From contig CAZXIN010000020.1 of the NCBI GenBank assembly GCA_964640795.1, positions 1 to 64,000 on the forward strand: a stretch of DNA of 64,000 bases, written 5' to 3'. Each line of letters opens with the position of its first letter. The first letter of the stretch is position 1. Below the pieces are notes generated by a model that was not told the DNA's origin, did not search any database, and worked only from the letters and a program-made list of their open reading frames with translations. The position numbers and the translations under genes are program-made. This DNA comes from M269 sp964640795 (lineage in GTDB: Bacteria > Pseudomonadota > Gammaproteobacteria > Enterobacterales > Alteromonadaceae). Below are positions 26,088-33,756 of the stretch, piece by piece.

Positions 26088-26426
26088 TTACTTCTTCAAA
26101 TTCAGTAATGTCAGAATAGGCATATTAAACTGATGACATCCATTTACCCACCCTTGAATTGATGTGCCTGCATGAAATGCAGATAGAACAGCCGAGTACA
26201 TTTCATCAAATGAAGGGTGGGTTTTCTTTAATGCAAGAACGTTATTGCTAGTGCACCCTTCAGAATTAGTTACTTCGGAAGATAACTCTAGAATGATATC
26301 ATTGCCAAAGTCATGAACAATCACACCATTAATGGTTGTTCTTGAAAACTGACTGTTTGCTTGTACATACGAACAGGAAATAAGTAGTACAAGTATGGTG
26401 ATTAATTTAGGTACAAGATTCATCAT
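26088..26426 (-). CDS. small secreted protein, family S member 1
   Basis: A 112-residue protein with a Sec signal peptide ending near QANS (residue 24). It shares the family S layout: a Cys in SEGCTSNN, then MYSAVLSAFHAGTSIQGWV, a second Cys in NGC and a short C-terminal strand. The two Cys probably pair in the periplasm or outside. This member is the most divergent at the helix. Function unknown. Confidence 0.72.
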   Translation of the reverse strand: MMNLVPKLITILVLLISCSYVQANSQFSRTTINGVIVHDFGNDIILELSSEVTNSEGCTSNNVLALKKTHPSFDEMYSAVLSAFHAGTSIQGWVNGCHQFNMPILTLLNLKK

Positions 26427-26449
26427 TATTACTCCATTAATTTAAAGGT

Positions 26450-26502
26450 GTTGTATATTGCAAGCACAGCAAGTTGCCATCTGGTTGAATGCTCTGTCAG
26501 CA
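26450..26502 (-). other. degenerate attC
   Basis: The arm GCACAGCAAGTTGCCATCTG is recognisable, but the left core is lost and the right core reads GTCAGCA instead of GTTAGCA. Confidence 0.45.
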
Positions 26503-26556
26503 GTATGAATGGCTTGAGAGGTTTGTTCATAACTTTTACCTGATAATCCGTTGCCC

Positions 26557-26643
26557 TTAAAAGTTGATGTCTTCAGTCTTTATGATTTGCACGATAAAAG
26601 CAACAAGAAAATAAAAGCCTGTCGTACCGCTCATTTTATCCAT
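26557..26643 (-). CDS. 28-residue membrane peptide in repeat family A, copy 2
   Basis: MDKMSGTTGFYFLVAFIVQI followed by IKTEDINF. It has a GAAGGAGC site 12 bases before the ATG and one hydrophobic helix (residues 8-20). Copy 1 at 24415-24502 preserves most residues but is frameshifted. The surrounding cassette (26503-26728) is otherwise ORF-free. A small toxin-like or regulatory membrane peptide is possible; being non-coding is also possible. Confidence 0.4.
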   Translation of the reverse strand: MDKMSGTTGFYFLVAFIVQIIKTEDINF

Positions 26644-26728
26644 TTTTTGTTGTAGCTCCTTCAGTGATAAGCAAGCGGCAAATGACTCAACAATTCAGGG
26701 TTGTAAGTACCCTTTTATGCTTTTTGAC

Positions 26729-26758
26729 TGCTAACACTAAGCAATCATAATGTTACTT
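26729..26758 (-). other. truncated attC
   Basis: Cores TGCTAAC and GTTACTT are only 30 bases apart, and all inner arms are missing. Probably not recombinogenic. Confidence 0.45.
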
Positions 26759-27076
26759 TGTAAACACTGCATAGCTAATTATCTCGTGATTAGACCATGT
26801 AGAATCGCACGTGCCTGTACCAAAAATCTGCACATTATTCTGAGCTTGAAAAGCGGCTAATAGTCCTGAAGTAATGGCAGGCCTATCTTTTGTATACATC
26901 ACGAAATGCCCTGTAAATGGGCAATCAGATTCATTGGGTTCCATTACAATAAAAATAGCTTCGGATGCACCACTTCCAAAGAATGAGATACTCGATATTT
27001 TACCTTTAGGCTGGCTTGCATTCAAAGTAAACGCGGCAAGTGATAAAACAATTGAAAGAGCTATTTTCCTAACCAT
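26753..27076 (-). CDS. small secreted protein, family S member 2
   Basis: A 107-residue protein with a signal peptide (about 20 residues, ending LNA). The mature part is GKISSISFFGSG, Cys in SDCPF, ITSGLLAAFQAQNNVQIFG, Cys in GTGTC, and a final ISYAVFTK strand. A broken near-copy lies at 31017-31340. The stop lies in the GTTACTT core. Function unknown. Confidence 0.75.
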   Translation of the reverse strand: MVRKIALSIVLSLAAFTLNASQPKGKISSISFFGSGASEAIFIVMEPNESDCPFTGHFVMYTKDRPAITSGLLAAFQAQNNVQIFGTGTCDSTWSNHEIISYAVFTK

Positions 27077-27168
27077 ATTTTATAAATCTCCATGAAATGG
27101 TTTTGTTATTTTAGGTTCTAGAAGCAACTAAGAACACTATATTCTTTACCAAAATGATTTACCGTAAC

Positions 27169-27603
27169 CTATATTACCTTGTTATTTTTACATGCAACAC
27201 TACAAACACAGTAATCTGGCCTTCCTGAAGTGCAGAAAATGCTCTTTCCGCTTCGAGTGACGGTAGAATACCTTATCTGCACCCTGCTATTGTTAGCATG
27301 AATATAAACCCTACCATTAATAGTAATATATAAATTGGTTGAGTTTCCCACCTTCATTTAAACTGAATTGCCAGCAGCAATATACTTAATTTCAGAAAGC
27401 CAAACTTTTTCCGGCGATAGAGCAGCAATTGATGTTGGTAGGTTAATTATTGGTGTCCCGAAAGGATATCCCTCAATGTATTCAATCACGATAAGCTCCT
27501 TGGCGTCCTTTTCGATTTCCTCTAGGCCGAATGGTTATTCTAAATAGTCTTTGATACACCCTACCAATAAAACTAAAAATACAACGTTAGTTAAATACCT
27601 CAT
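27169..27603 (-). pseudogene. lipoprotein gene interrupted by two in-frame stops
   Basis: The ATG at 27603 follows AAGGAAGC and gives MRYLTNVVFLVLLVGC, a clear lipobox, then a TAA at 27535-27537. The same frame continues with protein-like sequence (PFGLEEIEKDAKELIVIEYI ...) to a second TAA at 27358-27360, directly before an ATG, and on with 62 more codons to 27169. No frameshift is needed to join the three parts. No clear attC lies to its left. Two nonsense mutations in one lipoprotein gene are the simplest reading; the last part might instead be a separate ORF. Confidence 0.55.
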
Positions 27604-27618
27604 TGAGCTTCCTTGTAA

Positions 27619-27726
27619 ACATAACGTTTCAAATAACCGGTGCCAGCTTGCTGGCTATAATACGAAGCGGCCAGCGAATATTTGTCAGAGTGAACGAAAG
27701 CGAACAGCTCGATGTTTTTGTTATAT
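27619..27726 (-). other. attC, mosaic of main classes
   Basis: ACATAAC to GTTATAT, 108 bases. The left arm starts GTTTCAAATAACCGG as in class 2, and the right arm resembles class 1 (GAACAGCTCGATG). Confidence 0.85.
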
Positions 27727-28032
27727 TTCAGTGACTGCATGCAACTGTAATGAATTACCATTTACACACTCGTTGATACTTACCTGTAATCTTGCTTTAG
27801 CTGCTTTTGCCGCAAGCAACAACGATTTAAATTCAGGTGGAGCACTTGCGGGTACGTAAGCCCAACCATTGCTTGATGTGCATAAGTTAGAGGAGGTTGG
27901 AAACCCCTCGTCTAGTTGTATGGCCATTATTCCAGAGACATCAATATATAATTTACTTATTTTCCCAAAGTCCTGCCCACCAAATGAAAAGCTGGAAATT
28001 AAGAGTAGTGTAATCGTAAATATGTATTTCAT
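27721..28032 (-). CDS. small secreted protein, family S member 3
   Basis: A 103-residue protein with a signal peptide (MKYIFTITLLLISSFSFGG). It has the GKISKLYIDVSG strand, Cys in NLCTSSNG, EFKSLLLAAKAAKARLQVS, Cys in NEC and a C-terminal strand. AGGAAC precedes the ATG; the stop TAA lies within the attC GTTATAT core. Function unknown. Confidence 0.75.
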   Translation of the reverse strand: MKYIFTITLLLISSFSFGGQDFGKISKLYIDVSGIMAIQLDEGFPTSSNLCTSSNGWAYVPASAPPEFKSLLLAAKAAKARLQVSINECVNGNSLQLHAVTEI

Positions 28033-28053
28033 ATTAAGTTCCTTATTTTTGAA

Positions 28054-28146
28054 ATATAACGGCTAAACTAAACGGAGCATAGGGGTTGGCTAAAATTGCG
28101 AAGTAATAGCCAGCGAAAATGGTTCCGATTGAGCTTTTTGTTAGCT
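28054..28146 (-). other. attC
   Basis: ATATAAC to GTTAGCT, 93 bases. Confidence 0.82.
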
Positions 28147-28397
28147 AGTGCTGTTTGGATTGAATGACGAACTAACAAGCTGTGGCTTCCCTTATTAAGT
28201 TATGTGGTTGCATATCCTTTGCCGCTTTGCTTGTCAGTATTTGATAAATCTATATTGCCATGTTTTTCAATTTATATGAACCACTTTTTAAAGCTGATAG
28301 TCAAACAGAAAAGCTAACCACCTCGCACACCAACCTACAGACAAATAACCCCCAATTAATCGACTACTTTTGACATAAAGGTTAAATATCCCCCCCA
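28147..28397 (-). repeat. ORF-poor cassette, repeat family B copy 1
   Basis: About 250 bases with no sizeable ORF. Much of it matches 37725-37959, for example the segment GTCAGTATTTGATAAAT and TATGAACCACTTTTTAAAG. A 13-codon minus-strand frame (MQPHNLIREATAC) with AAAGGA before it is also kept in the other copy with several substitutions. Whether it is translated is unknown. Confidence 0.6.
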
Positions 28398-28434
28398 GAG
28401 AGTGACAGCGAACGATTTGATGTTTTTGTTATGT
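28398..28434 (-). other. attC right-half remnant
   Basis: Only the GAGTGACAGCGAACGATTTG arm and the GTTATGT core remain. The next site's left end follows immediately, so two sites abut here. Confidence 0.55.
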
Positions 28435-28559
28435 TTTAACACCATATGCAAAGCTTGCAATATAAGCAGCAATTACTCGCAGGCTATAATGTGAAGCAGC
28501 CAGCGAGTATTTTTCCCAGCGCTTGCATCAACAGGTACGAATTGAGCACCTTGTTATGA
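28433..28559 (-). other. attC, long
   Basis: GTTTTAAC region to GTTATGA, about 127 bases, with the common GGCTATAATGTGAAGCAGCC arm. Confidence 0.75.
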
Positions 28560-29015
28560 GTTTTCACCACAATCCAATTTAGGTTTGGCAAAATTACCTT
28601 TAAAGCTAAAAGCCTCTGGTGTTTCGCCATTTTGACGAAGAAGCTTTAATTTTGCCATTGCTTCCTCGATAGTAGGGATGTGCCCTTGTGCTACCCACCA
28701 AAGCACATATGACTCTTCTGTCATGGGTATAAACCACTCCTTCTTACGTTTGAGAAAATCTATATGATGTGTTTTAAACATAAAGTGCTTTAGTGACTCC
28801 ACACCATCCCAGACAGACATATTGACGATTAAACCTGGATCGCCTTCTATTTGTATGCTGGTTGCGTCACCGCTTTCGTCTTTCAAACGCCAGATAAACC
28901 CTTGGCTGGATTCTGCAATCGCATTGATAGGCTCAAGATTATCAACAAAACCTGCCATTCGGGGTGATTCCAGATTAAATCTGGTTTTTCCTATATTGAG
29001 CTGAGCGAGGTGCAT
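28554..29015 (-). CDS. DUF3291 family protein
   Basis: A 153-residue protein. The family pattern is clear: HLAQLNIGKTRF at the start, INAIAESSQGFIWRL, IVNMSVWDGVESLKHFMF, then VLWWVAQGHIPTIEEAMAKL and AFSFKGNF. AAGGAGGC precedes the ATG. DUF3291 is a dimeric alpha/beta-barrel type domain of unknown role. It is the last of three genes sharing one large cassette, and the TAA overlaps the attC core. Confidence 0.88.
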   Translation of the reverse strand: MHLAQLNIGKTRFNLESPRMAGFVDNLEPINAIAESSQGFIWRLKDESGDATSIQIEGDPGLIVNMSVWDGVESLKHFMFKTHHIDFLKRKKEWFIPMTEESYVLWWVAQGHIPTIEEAMAKLKLLRQNGETPEAFSFKGNFAKPKLDCGENS

Positions 29016-29041
29016 TTAGCCTCCTTGTCACATAAAATCTA

Positions 29042-29080
29042 GCTCACCGGGGTGTCGCAATGCAACGTTCCGGTGAAGCT
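29042..29080 (-). terminator. inverted repeat between VOC and DUF3291 genes
   Basis: Arms TCACCGG and CCGGTGA enclose 19 bases in the 86-base gap. It lacks GTTRRRY cores, so it is not an attC. On the minus strand it is followed by AGATTTTATG, so weak termination or attenuation is possible. Confidence 0.4.
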
Positions 29081-29101
29081 AATAGATATATGTCGCTTTT
29101 A

Positions 29102-29500
29102 CTAGTTACCAGCTGTTTCCATGTGTTGTACCACATCTACACGGAAACCAGCAGGATCTTGTAGTATAAAGTGTATTTGTCCCCAAGCTTCTTCTTTCAA
29201 ATCCATAACCACATTTAAGTTCATATCCTCTGCCTCAGCATAGGCTTGAGCAGCATCTCTTACTTCTAATGAAATAACATAACCATCAGTAAACATAACA
29301 GGATGCAAGAATTCAGGTTGAGTAGCATGATCAGGCAATAAGAATCCGAGCTGAGCACCCGATTTAGGGGACACCAGATGTAAATAAAAGCTTGGGTCAT
29401 AAAAAACGGCACTAAAACCAAATACAGATTCATAGTACTGTTTTAACTCTTCTAGGTTTACAGCCACCATAACGGGAAACATTGCGTTTATTTCTATCAT
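29102..29500 (-). CDS. VOC-superfamily (glyoxalase/bleomycin-resistance-like) protein
   Basis: A 132-residue protein with the paired beta-alpha-beta-beta-beta modules of the vicinal oxygen chelate fold: FPVMVAVNLEELKQYYESVF at the start and VISLEVRDAAQAYAEAEDM in the middle, ending HFILQDPAGFRVDVVQH. AAGGAGAAG precedes the ATG. The ligand cannot be predicted. It lies 45 bases downstream of the AraC-family gene and is probably co-transcribed with it. Confidence 0.87.
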   Translation of the reverse strand: MIEINAMFPVMVAVNLEELKQYYESVFGFSAVFYDPSFYLHLVSPKSGAQLGFLLPDHATQPEFLHPVMFTDGYVISLEVRDAAQAYAEAEDMNLNVVMDLKEEAWGQIHFILQDPAGFRVDVVQHMETAGN

Positions 29501-29545
29501 TGAACTTCTCCTTCAACTAGTGAATTTTGGAGAAAAGAGTATTCT

Positions 29546-30358
29546 TCATTGCTTCGACTTATGATTGTACAAAACGGACAAATTAATAAATTCGTCCGGT
29601 GTAAATCCAGAAATGCGTTTAAACTCCCTGATATAGTGAGGCTGGTCATAGTAATGATCAACCCAGACTGTTTTGTCCCCACCTAAACTCAGGGACTTCA
29701 GCACTTTTTGAAACCTCATTACTTTTGAAAAATCCTTTGGGCTATGTCCTAAATATAGCTTCGTCAATCGTCGAAGCTGACGAGCAGACACACCAAACTT
29801 CAGGCACTGCTTGTCTGAAAGATTGATATTGGAAATTGGATTTCTATAGCAATAATGCAGGTACCGCGCTACTCGTGCATCAATTTCCGAGTGTTTAATC
29901 ATAGAAAGCAGTACGGTCGACAAGCCCTTGCACCGATCCTGAAACTTGTTAGTTTGGTTAATAGACTCAAATACTGCATTTATCACGTAACTCGGCAGTA
30001 TATTTTCTGCATCAACAGTATTATGTGTCCCCCACTCACCCAGAGGGCAAGAAATCAATCCTTGATGCCCTAACAACCGGAATCTAATTCCAAAATAGGA
30101 TACTGGCCCTGACAACTCAAATACTATCGGTGACAAAAATGGTGGGACAATAAAATTGTCTTCATAACATTCGGTGTTAATAATCCAATCAACACAGCTA
30201 TCAGGAATACTATGGTATGAAAACATACCATCTGGAACACAGATTTGCCAAAAGCTTTGCACCCATCGATTCAGTGGTGATGATGGTAAAGATTCACTAT
30301 AAGTATTTTCAAGACCTACATGCCCCTGAATAGTATTAAAATCAACACTTAACACCAT
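29546..30358 (-). CDS. AraC-family transcriptional regulator
   Basis: A 270-residue protein. The N-terminal sensor (DUF6597-like; RWVQSFWQICVPDGMFSYHS) is followed by a C-terminal double helix-turn-helix with FGVSARQLRRLTKLYLGHSP and FYDQPHYIREFKRISGF-type motifs (here DHYYDQPHYIREFKRISGFT). I start at the ATG at 30358, which has AGGAAG 7 bases upstream. It probably controls the VOC and DUF3291 genes behind it. A regulator inside an integron cassette is uncommon. Confidence 0.88.
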   Translation of the reverse strand: MVLSVDFNTIQGHVGLENTYSESLPSSPLNRWVQSFWQICVPDGMFSYHSIPDSCVDWIINTECYEDNFIVPPFLSPIVFELSGPVSYFGIRFRLLGHQGLISCPLGEWGTHNTVDAENILPSYVINAVFESINQTNKFQDRCKGLSTVLLSMIKHSEIDARVARYLHYCYRNPISNINLSDKQCLKFGVSARQLRRLTKLYLGHSPKDFSKVMRFQKVLKSLSLGGDKTVWVDHYYDQPHYIREFKRISGFTPDEFINLSVLYNHKSKQ

Positions 30359-30410
30359 AAACACTTCCTACTTTAGATGTCCTTAAGGTGGTTCCAAATA
30401 AATCTACCCC

Positions 30411-30507
30411 CTCAAATAACCAATACAAACTTACTGACTAAAATCAAAAGAAGTCAGCGAGTTAGCGTTCACCCCTGACAAAGGTGAAGTTGATTTGTTT
30501 GTTAGCT
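30411..30507 (-). other. attC with lost left core
   Basis: Class 2 arms (AAATAACC ... ACCCCTGACAAAGGTGAAG) and GTTAGCT core are present, but CATAACGTTTC at the left is replaced by unrelated bases. The cassette boundary to the AraC gene is therefore degraded. Confidence 0.6.
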
Positions 30508-30825
30508 GCTTGCGACATATTTGAAGATTTTATGTTGAAACAACAAAATAATTAAAGGGCTAGCTAAGAGTAATATGAACTGCCACCTGCTTGTTGCCAA
30601 GTTTAGTTGAAGGAGTAAGCCAACCACAACGCCCCAAAAAAGACTTATACCGATGATAGTGAGCCACTGACGTCGATTAGTTAACAGGGATAACAATTTT
30701 GAATTTATTGATACATTAATAGTAAGTATAACAGCATAAATTGACGCAACAGCGAGCCCAGATTTCATGTACCAAAAATAAGACTTTTGATCTGGCCAAA
30801 TTGCTGAATCTAAGAACCAATTCAT
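30502..30825 (-). CDS. small membrane protein, 107 aa, cassette
   Basis: Three hydrophobic segments: SGLAVASIYAVILTINVSI, LTIIGISLFWGVVVGLLLQL and FILLLASPLIILLF. An in-frame ATG 9 codons upstream lies next to AAAGGAG, so the start is uncertain. The stop lies in the GTTAGCT core. The family is not recognised. Confidence 0.65.
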   Translation of the reverse strand: MNWFLDSAIWPDQKSYFWYMKSGLAVASIYAVILTINVSINSKLLSLLTNRRQWLTIIGISLFWGVVVGLLLQLNLATSRWQFILLLASPLIILLFQHKIFKYVASS

Positions 30826-30925
30826 TGTGATAAAGCTAGTACTCCTTTGCATAAGGTGAAAGAAGAAAACGCCAATAGCTATTTGAATTAGACGACTGAT
30901 AAACCGAGCTCCTTTAGCAGCTAAT

Positions 30926-31007
30926 GCCTAACATAAGAGGCAATTACTAGCTGGCTACAATGCTAAGCAGCCAGTAAGTATGGTTCCGATTGAGCTTTTT
31001 GTTAGCT
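30926..31007 (-). other. attC
   Basis: GCCTAAC to GTTAGCT, 82 bases, with arms of class 1. Confidence 0.8.
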
Positions 31008-31016
31008 ATCATAATG

Positions 31017-31340
31017 TTACTTCGTAAACACTGCATAGCTAATTACCTCGTGGTTTGACCACGAAGTGTCACATGTACCAGTACCAAAAATGTGTACGTT
31101 ATTCTGGGCCTGAAACGCAGCCAATAACCCAGAGGTAATAGCTGGCCTATCTTTCGTATACATTACGAATGTGTCCTGTGTATAGGCAATCAGATTCGGT
31201 TGACTCAACTACAACAAGAACAACCTCGGATACCCTACTGCCAAAGAATGAGATACTTGATATTTTACCTTTAGGTTGACTTGCACTCACAGTGCTCGCT
31301 ACAAATGATAAGACAATTGAAAGAATTATTTTCCTACCAT
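31017..31340 (-). pseudogene. family S member 4, broken duplicate of member 2
   Basis: The DNA is closely similar to 26753-27076 throughout. One T is missing in codon 2 (ATGGTAGG against ATGGTTAGG), so translation stops after four codons. One base is inserted near 31170, shifting the frame back. The C-terminal half (MYTKDRPAITSGLLAAFQAQ ...) remains open and nearly identical to member 2. Two compensating-looking shifts do not restore the start. Confidence 0.78.
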
Positions 31341-31363
31341 GTTTTATAACATCTCCATGTGAT

Positions 31364-31464
31364 AGCTAACGGCATAATAGGCGGCTAAAAATGCTTGACT
31401 AAAATTAGCGACGAGGGAGCACAAGCCAAGCTTTTTGCATCCATACTTTAGGGGTTTGTTATAT
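31364..31464 (-). other. attC, divergent
   Basis: AGCTAAC to GTTATAT, 101 bases. The arm AAATTAGCGACGAGGGAGC is shared with the site at 38494. Confidence 0.7.
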
Positions 31465-31808
31465 CACGATTCTGGGGGCTTAGTAATAATTCTGCTAAGC
31501 CTACAAAACTGTTCCCCGCTGCTATCGTCTGCACGAACAACAACTTTTGCCCCAGAAGCTTGAGCTGACATTAATAACGACAATGCAGGTTGATAGCCTT
31601 CTTCATTTTTATTTAAGACTAGCCAATAATCATCCGTACAAGTCAAGCCTGAAATATCATACCTAGGACTAGTTTGAACCAATATTTGACCATTACTGCT
31701 CCAAGCAGATATAAACTCAATTTTTACATCAGCTGAGTCTTTATATGCCGTACTTCCTTCAAAAGCAGCAAGGACCAAAATTAAACCTACAATTTTATCC
31801 ATTCTCAT
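31464..31808 (-). CDS. small secreted protein, family S member 5
   Basis: A 114-residue protein. AAGGAG lies 6 bases before the ATG at 31808 (upstream ATG rejected because it reads into the attC). The signal peptide is MDKIVGLILVLAAFEGSTA. The mature protein has Cys in GLTCTDDYW, ALSLLMSAQASGAKVVVRA and Cys in EQFC. Function unknown. Confidence 0.72.
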   Translation of the reverse strand: MRMDKIVGLILVLAAFEGSTAYKDSADVKIEFISAWSSNGQILVQTSPRYDISGLTCTDDYWLVLNKNEEGYQPALSLLMSAQASGAKVVVRADDSSGEQFCRLSRIITKPPES

Positions 31809-31824
31809 TAATTTCTCCTTAGTG

Positions 31825-31931
31825 ATATAACGTCTCAAATAACCGGCACAAACTTGCCGGCTAAAATTCCAAAAGAGCCAGTGAGTTGGCGTCCAACCCT
31901 GCCTAGGGTAAAGTTTATTTGTTTGTTATAA
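31825..31931 (-). other. attC, class 2
   Basis: ATATAAC to GTTATAA, 107 bases, with the class 2 arms CTCAAATAACCGG and TAGGGTAAAG. Confidence 0.85.
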
Positions 31932-32324
31932 GGCAATCTCACAGGCTTGGCTTTTAAACTTTACAACAAATTCTTTAGCTTCGGTTAATGTCTTAGAGTA
32001 GCTGACTTTGTAATACCCTAAACCATCTCTCTGTTCATAAATTGTTTGAAAGATGAATCCATGATCTACAAGATATTGGACTTTCTTCCGCTGAGAATCA
32101 TCAGATTTCTTCGGTGGCTTAAAATGCCGTCCGAAATTGAAAGCAACACCTTTACATACTGGACACTCAATAGCTAATGGATATTCAATTGGCTTAACGT
32201 CAAAATACCTCATGTTGGAGGTTCTGCAGTTTAGACAAGCAAAGGACATGGCATACTCAGGTCCTGAAGTTTTTTCTTCTGGCTCAGGTATATTTCTAGA
32301 TCCTGTTTTTCTTCGAAGCTCCAT
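31926..32324 (-). CDS. zinc-ribbon cassette protein, 132 aa
   Basis: Two CxxC pairs, CLNC and CPVC, about 28 residues apart, form a probable zinc ribbon in the first half. The second half is mixed alpha/beta (IYEQRDGLGYYKVSYSKTLT). The open frame continues upstream through a half attC, so the N-terminus may have been created or trimmed by a deletion; I start at the ATG at 32324. The stop lies in the GTTATAA core. Confidence 0.62.
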   Translation of the reverse strand: MELRRKTGSRNIPEPEEKTSGPEYAMSFACLNCRTSNMRYFDVKPIEYPLAIECPVCKGVAFNFGRHFKPPKKSDDSQRKKVQYLVDHGFIFQTIYEQRDGLGYYKVSYSKTLTEAKEFVVKFKSQACEIAL

Positions 32325-32333
32325 TCTCTGCGG

Positions 32334-32379
32334 TTTGTCCATGTGAGCGACAGCGAACAGCTTGATGTTTTTGTTATGC
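32334..32379 (-). other. attC right-half remnant fusing two cassettes
   Basis: TTTGTCC, the GAGCGACAGCGAACAGCTTG arm and the GTTATGC core are present. The left half is missing and replaced by the 5' part of the zinc-ribbon gene. Confidence 0.65.
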
Positions 32380-32790
32380 GTTTTCATCGTCTTTACAGAA
32401 GTAATTATCCCACGTTACAGGCAACCCCATATCCACAAGCCTTTTCATGATATCTAGACTCATACTTGGCCCGCCTTGCTCGTTACCCTCCCAATAACAA
32501 AAAATATCTGTCTCACAGCCAACATCTCGAAGGCTTTTCAACAAGAACTCTTTGTTTGCAAGCATCTTTAAAAGATACTCGATATGTTTGTGGTTTTTAT
32601 TAGAAATTAATTTTTGCTTGGTAGTAAAGAGCCATGCATTAGTTTCTCTTTCGTGTTTGTATTTTGAGTCTGTTTTTATTTCGCGGAGTTTCGTTGGCTC
32701 TAACCCAAGCATTTTTGAAATCTCGTAAGGAGGAATACTTTTAGAGAATATTCTCAAAGTTGCATAAGTACTTGTACAGGCCATATTCAT
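32374..32790 (-). CDS. DUF4279 family cassette protein
   Basis: A 138-residue soluble protein. STYATLRIFSKSIPPYEISK followed by MLGLEPTKL is the DUF4279 opening, and the NAWLF strand follows as usual. Members are often found as immunity-like or stand-alone proteins; the function is unknown. The ATG at 32784 (MACTS) is an alternative start. The stop lies in the GTTATGC core. Confidence 0.83.
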   Translation of the reverse strand: MNMACTSTYATLRIFSKSIPPYEISKMLGLEPTKLREIKTDSKYKHERETNAWLFTTKQKLISNKNHKHIEYLLKMLANKEFLLKSLRDVGCETDIFCYWEGNEQGGPSMSLDIMKRLVDMGLPVTWDNYFCKDDENA

Positions 32791-32803
32791 CTACTCAGAA
32801 AAC

Positions 32804-32893
32804 GCATAACGCCTACAATAACGGGAAAAGCTGAGCGACAGCGAAGCTTTTTCCCAATGGGCCAAGCGAATGTTGTTTATTGTTTTGTTAGGC
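32804..32893 (-). other. attC
   Basis: GCATAAC to GTTAGGC, 90 bases, with arms GAGCGACAGCGAAGC. Confidence 0.78.
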
Positions 32894-32899
32894 ATCATA

Positions 32900-33223
32900 T
32901 TACCAAGCATCCCATGAAACTTGCGCTGAATAACCACGGAACTGAATTGTTAAACTTTTGTTCGAGTAGGTTTGTTCACTATTTTCGTAGTTTATATCGC
33001 CAGAATAATCTGCTCTATGCAAGTTATACCCATAATGATTTATTTCATCTATTAGCGACTCCACTTTTTCGATGAGTGCATTCGCAAGAGATCTGCGGTC
33101 TGAGCTCCCTTTTTCAATAAATAAATTATAGAGCTCTAAGTTAAGGAACCTTTGGATTTCCAATAGATGTTTGTAGCCACTTTCGCTTGGTAGATTCAAC
33201 GTGCGGTATTTTTCAAATTCCAT
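32900..33223 (-). CDS. hypothetical helical cassette protein, 107 aa
   Basis: Begins MEFEKYRTLNLPSESGYKHL. It is mostly helical to residue 70, then turns to strands (SLTIQFRGYSAQVSWDAW). No signal peptide or known motif. The family is not recognised. Confidence 0.68.
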   Translation of the reverse strand: MEFEKYRTLNLPSESGYKHLLEIQRFLNLELYNLFIEKGSSDRRSLANALIEKVESLIDEINHYGYNLHRADYSGDINYENSEQTYSNKSLTIQFRGYSAQVSWDAW

Positions 33224-33230
33224 TTATGAT

Positions 33231-33300
33231 GCCTAACGCTTAAGCCAAACGGCGGCTGCGAGCACAGCGAGTTGCCGTCCGGTTAAGCTTTTTGTTATGT
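33231..33300 (-). other. attC, class 3 (70 bases)
   Basis: GCCTAAC to GTTATGT with CGCTTAAGCCAAACGG and GTCCGGTTAAGC arms. Confidence 0.85.
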
Positions 33301-33747
33301 TGAATGATCACCCGAACCTCTAATTCTATTGATATTTAATCGAACCAGCTCAGGTAAATCACTACGTTTCCCGTTATTTATTCCATCATAGATTTGCTTA
33401 TGCATCGAAATATCTACGAATTTGCCATTCACAATTTTCATTACATTTGGAAACCCAACATTTTTGAGTTCATTTAACGCCCGAGAAATAAACTTCACTT
33501 CAAATTCAGAATGAGGCTCTTTACCCTTTAACTTAACAATGCGGACTGAATCTTCCAATGTCGGAACAATCTCCTGCTCTATGACGTCGCAAAAAAGCTC
33601 TCGATTTGTATAGCAAAACAATTCCAGCCCTTCGTTTTCAAGTAAAAAGCTATGATATTCGGCATCTAGCTTTTTGTTAACCTGCAATGCTCGATAAGCA
33701 ATCACGAATGCTAAGGAAATAATTACAAAGAATAAAAACTCAATCAT
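33295..33747 (-). CDS. membrane-anchored cassette protein, 150 aa
   Basis: One N-terminal membrane helix (MIEFLFFVIISLAFVIAY), then a cytoplasmic mixed domain of about 120 residues with GLELFCYTNRELFCDVIEQE and FVDISMHKQIYDGINNGKRS. Both Cys are in the first part. Family unknown. The stop lies in the GTTATGT core. Confidence 0.68.
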   Translation of the reverse strand: MIEFLFFVIISLAFVIAYRALQVNKKLDAEYHSFLLENEGLELFCYTNRELFCDVIEQEIVPTLEDSVRIVKLKGKEPHSEFEVKFISRALNELKNVGFPNVMKIVNGKFVDISMHKQIYDGINNGKRSDLPELVRLNINRIRGSGDHST

Positions 33748-33756
33748 AGGAATTAA

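Noticed and set aside
29042..29080. Inverted repeat considered as an attC between VOC and DUF3291 genes
   Set aside because: It lacks both core motifs and any similarity to other sites in the array.
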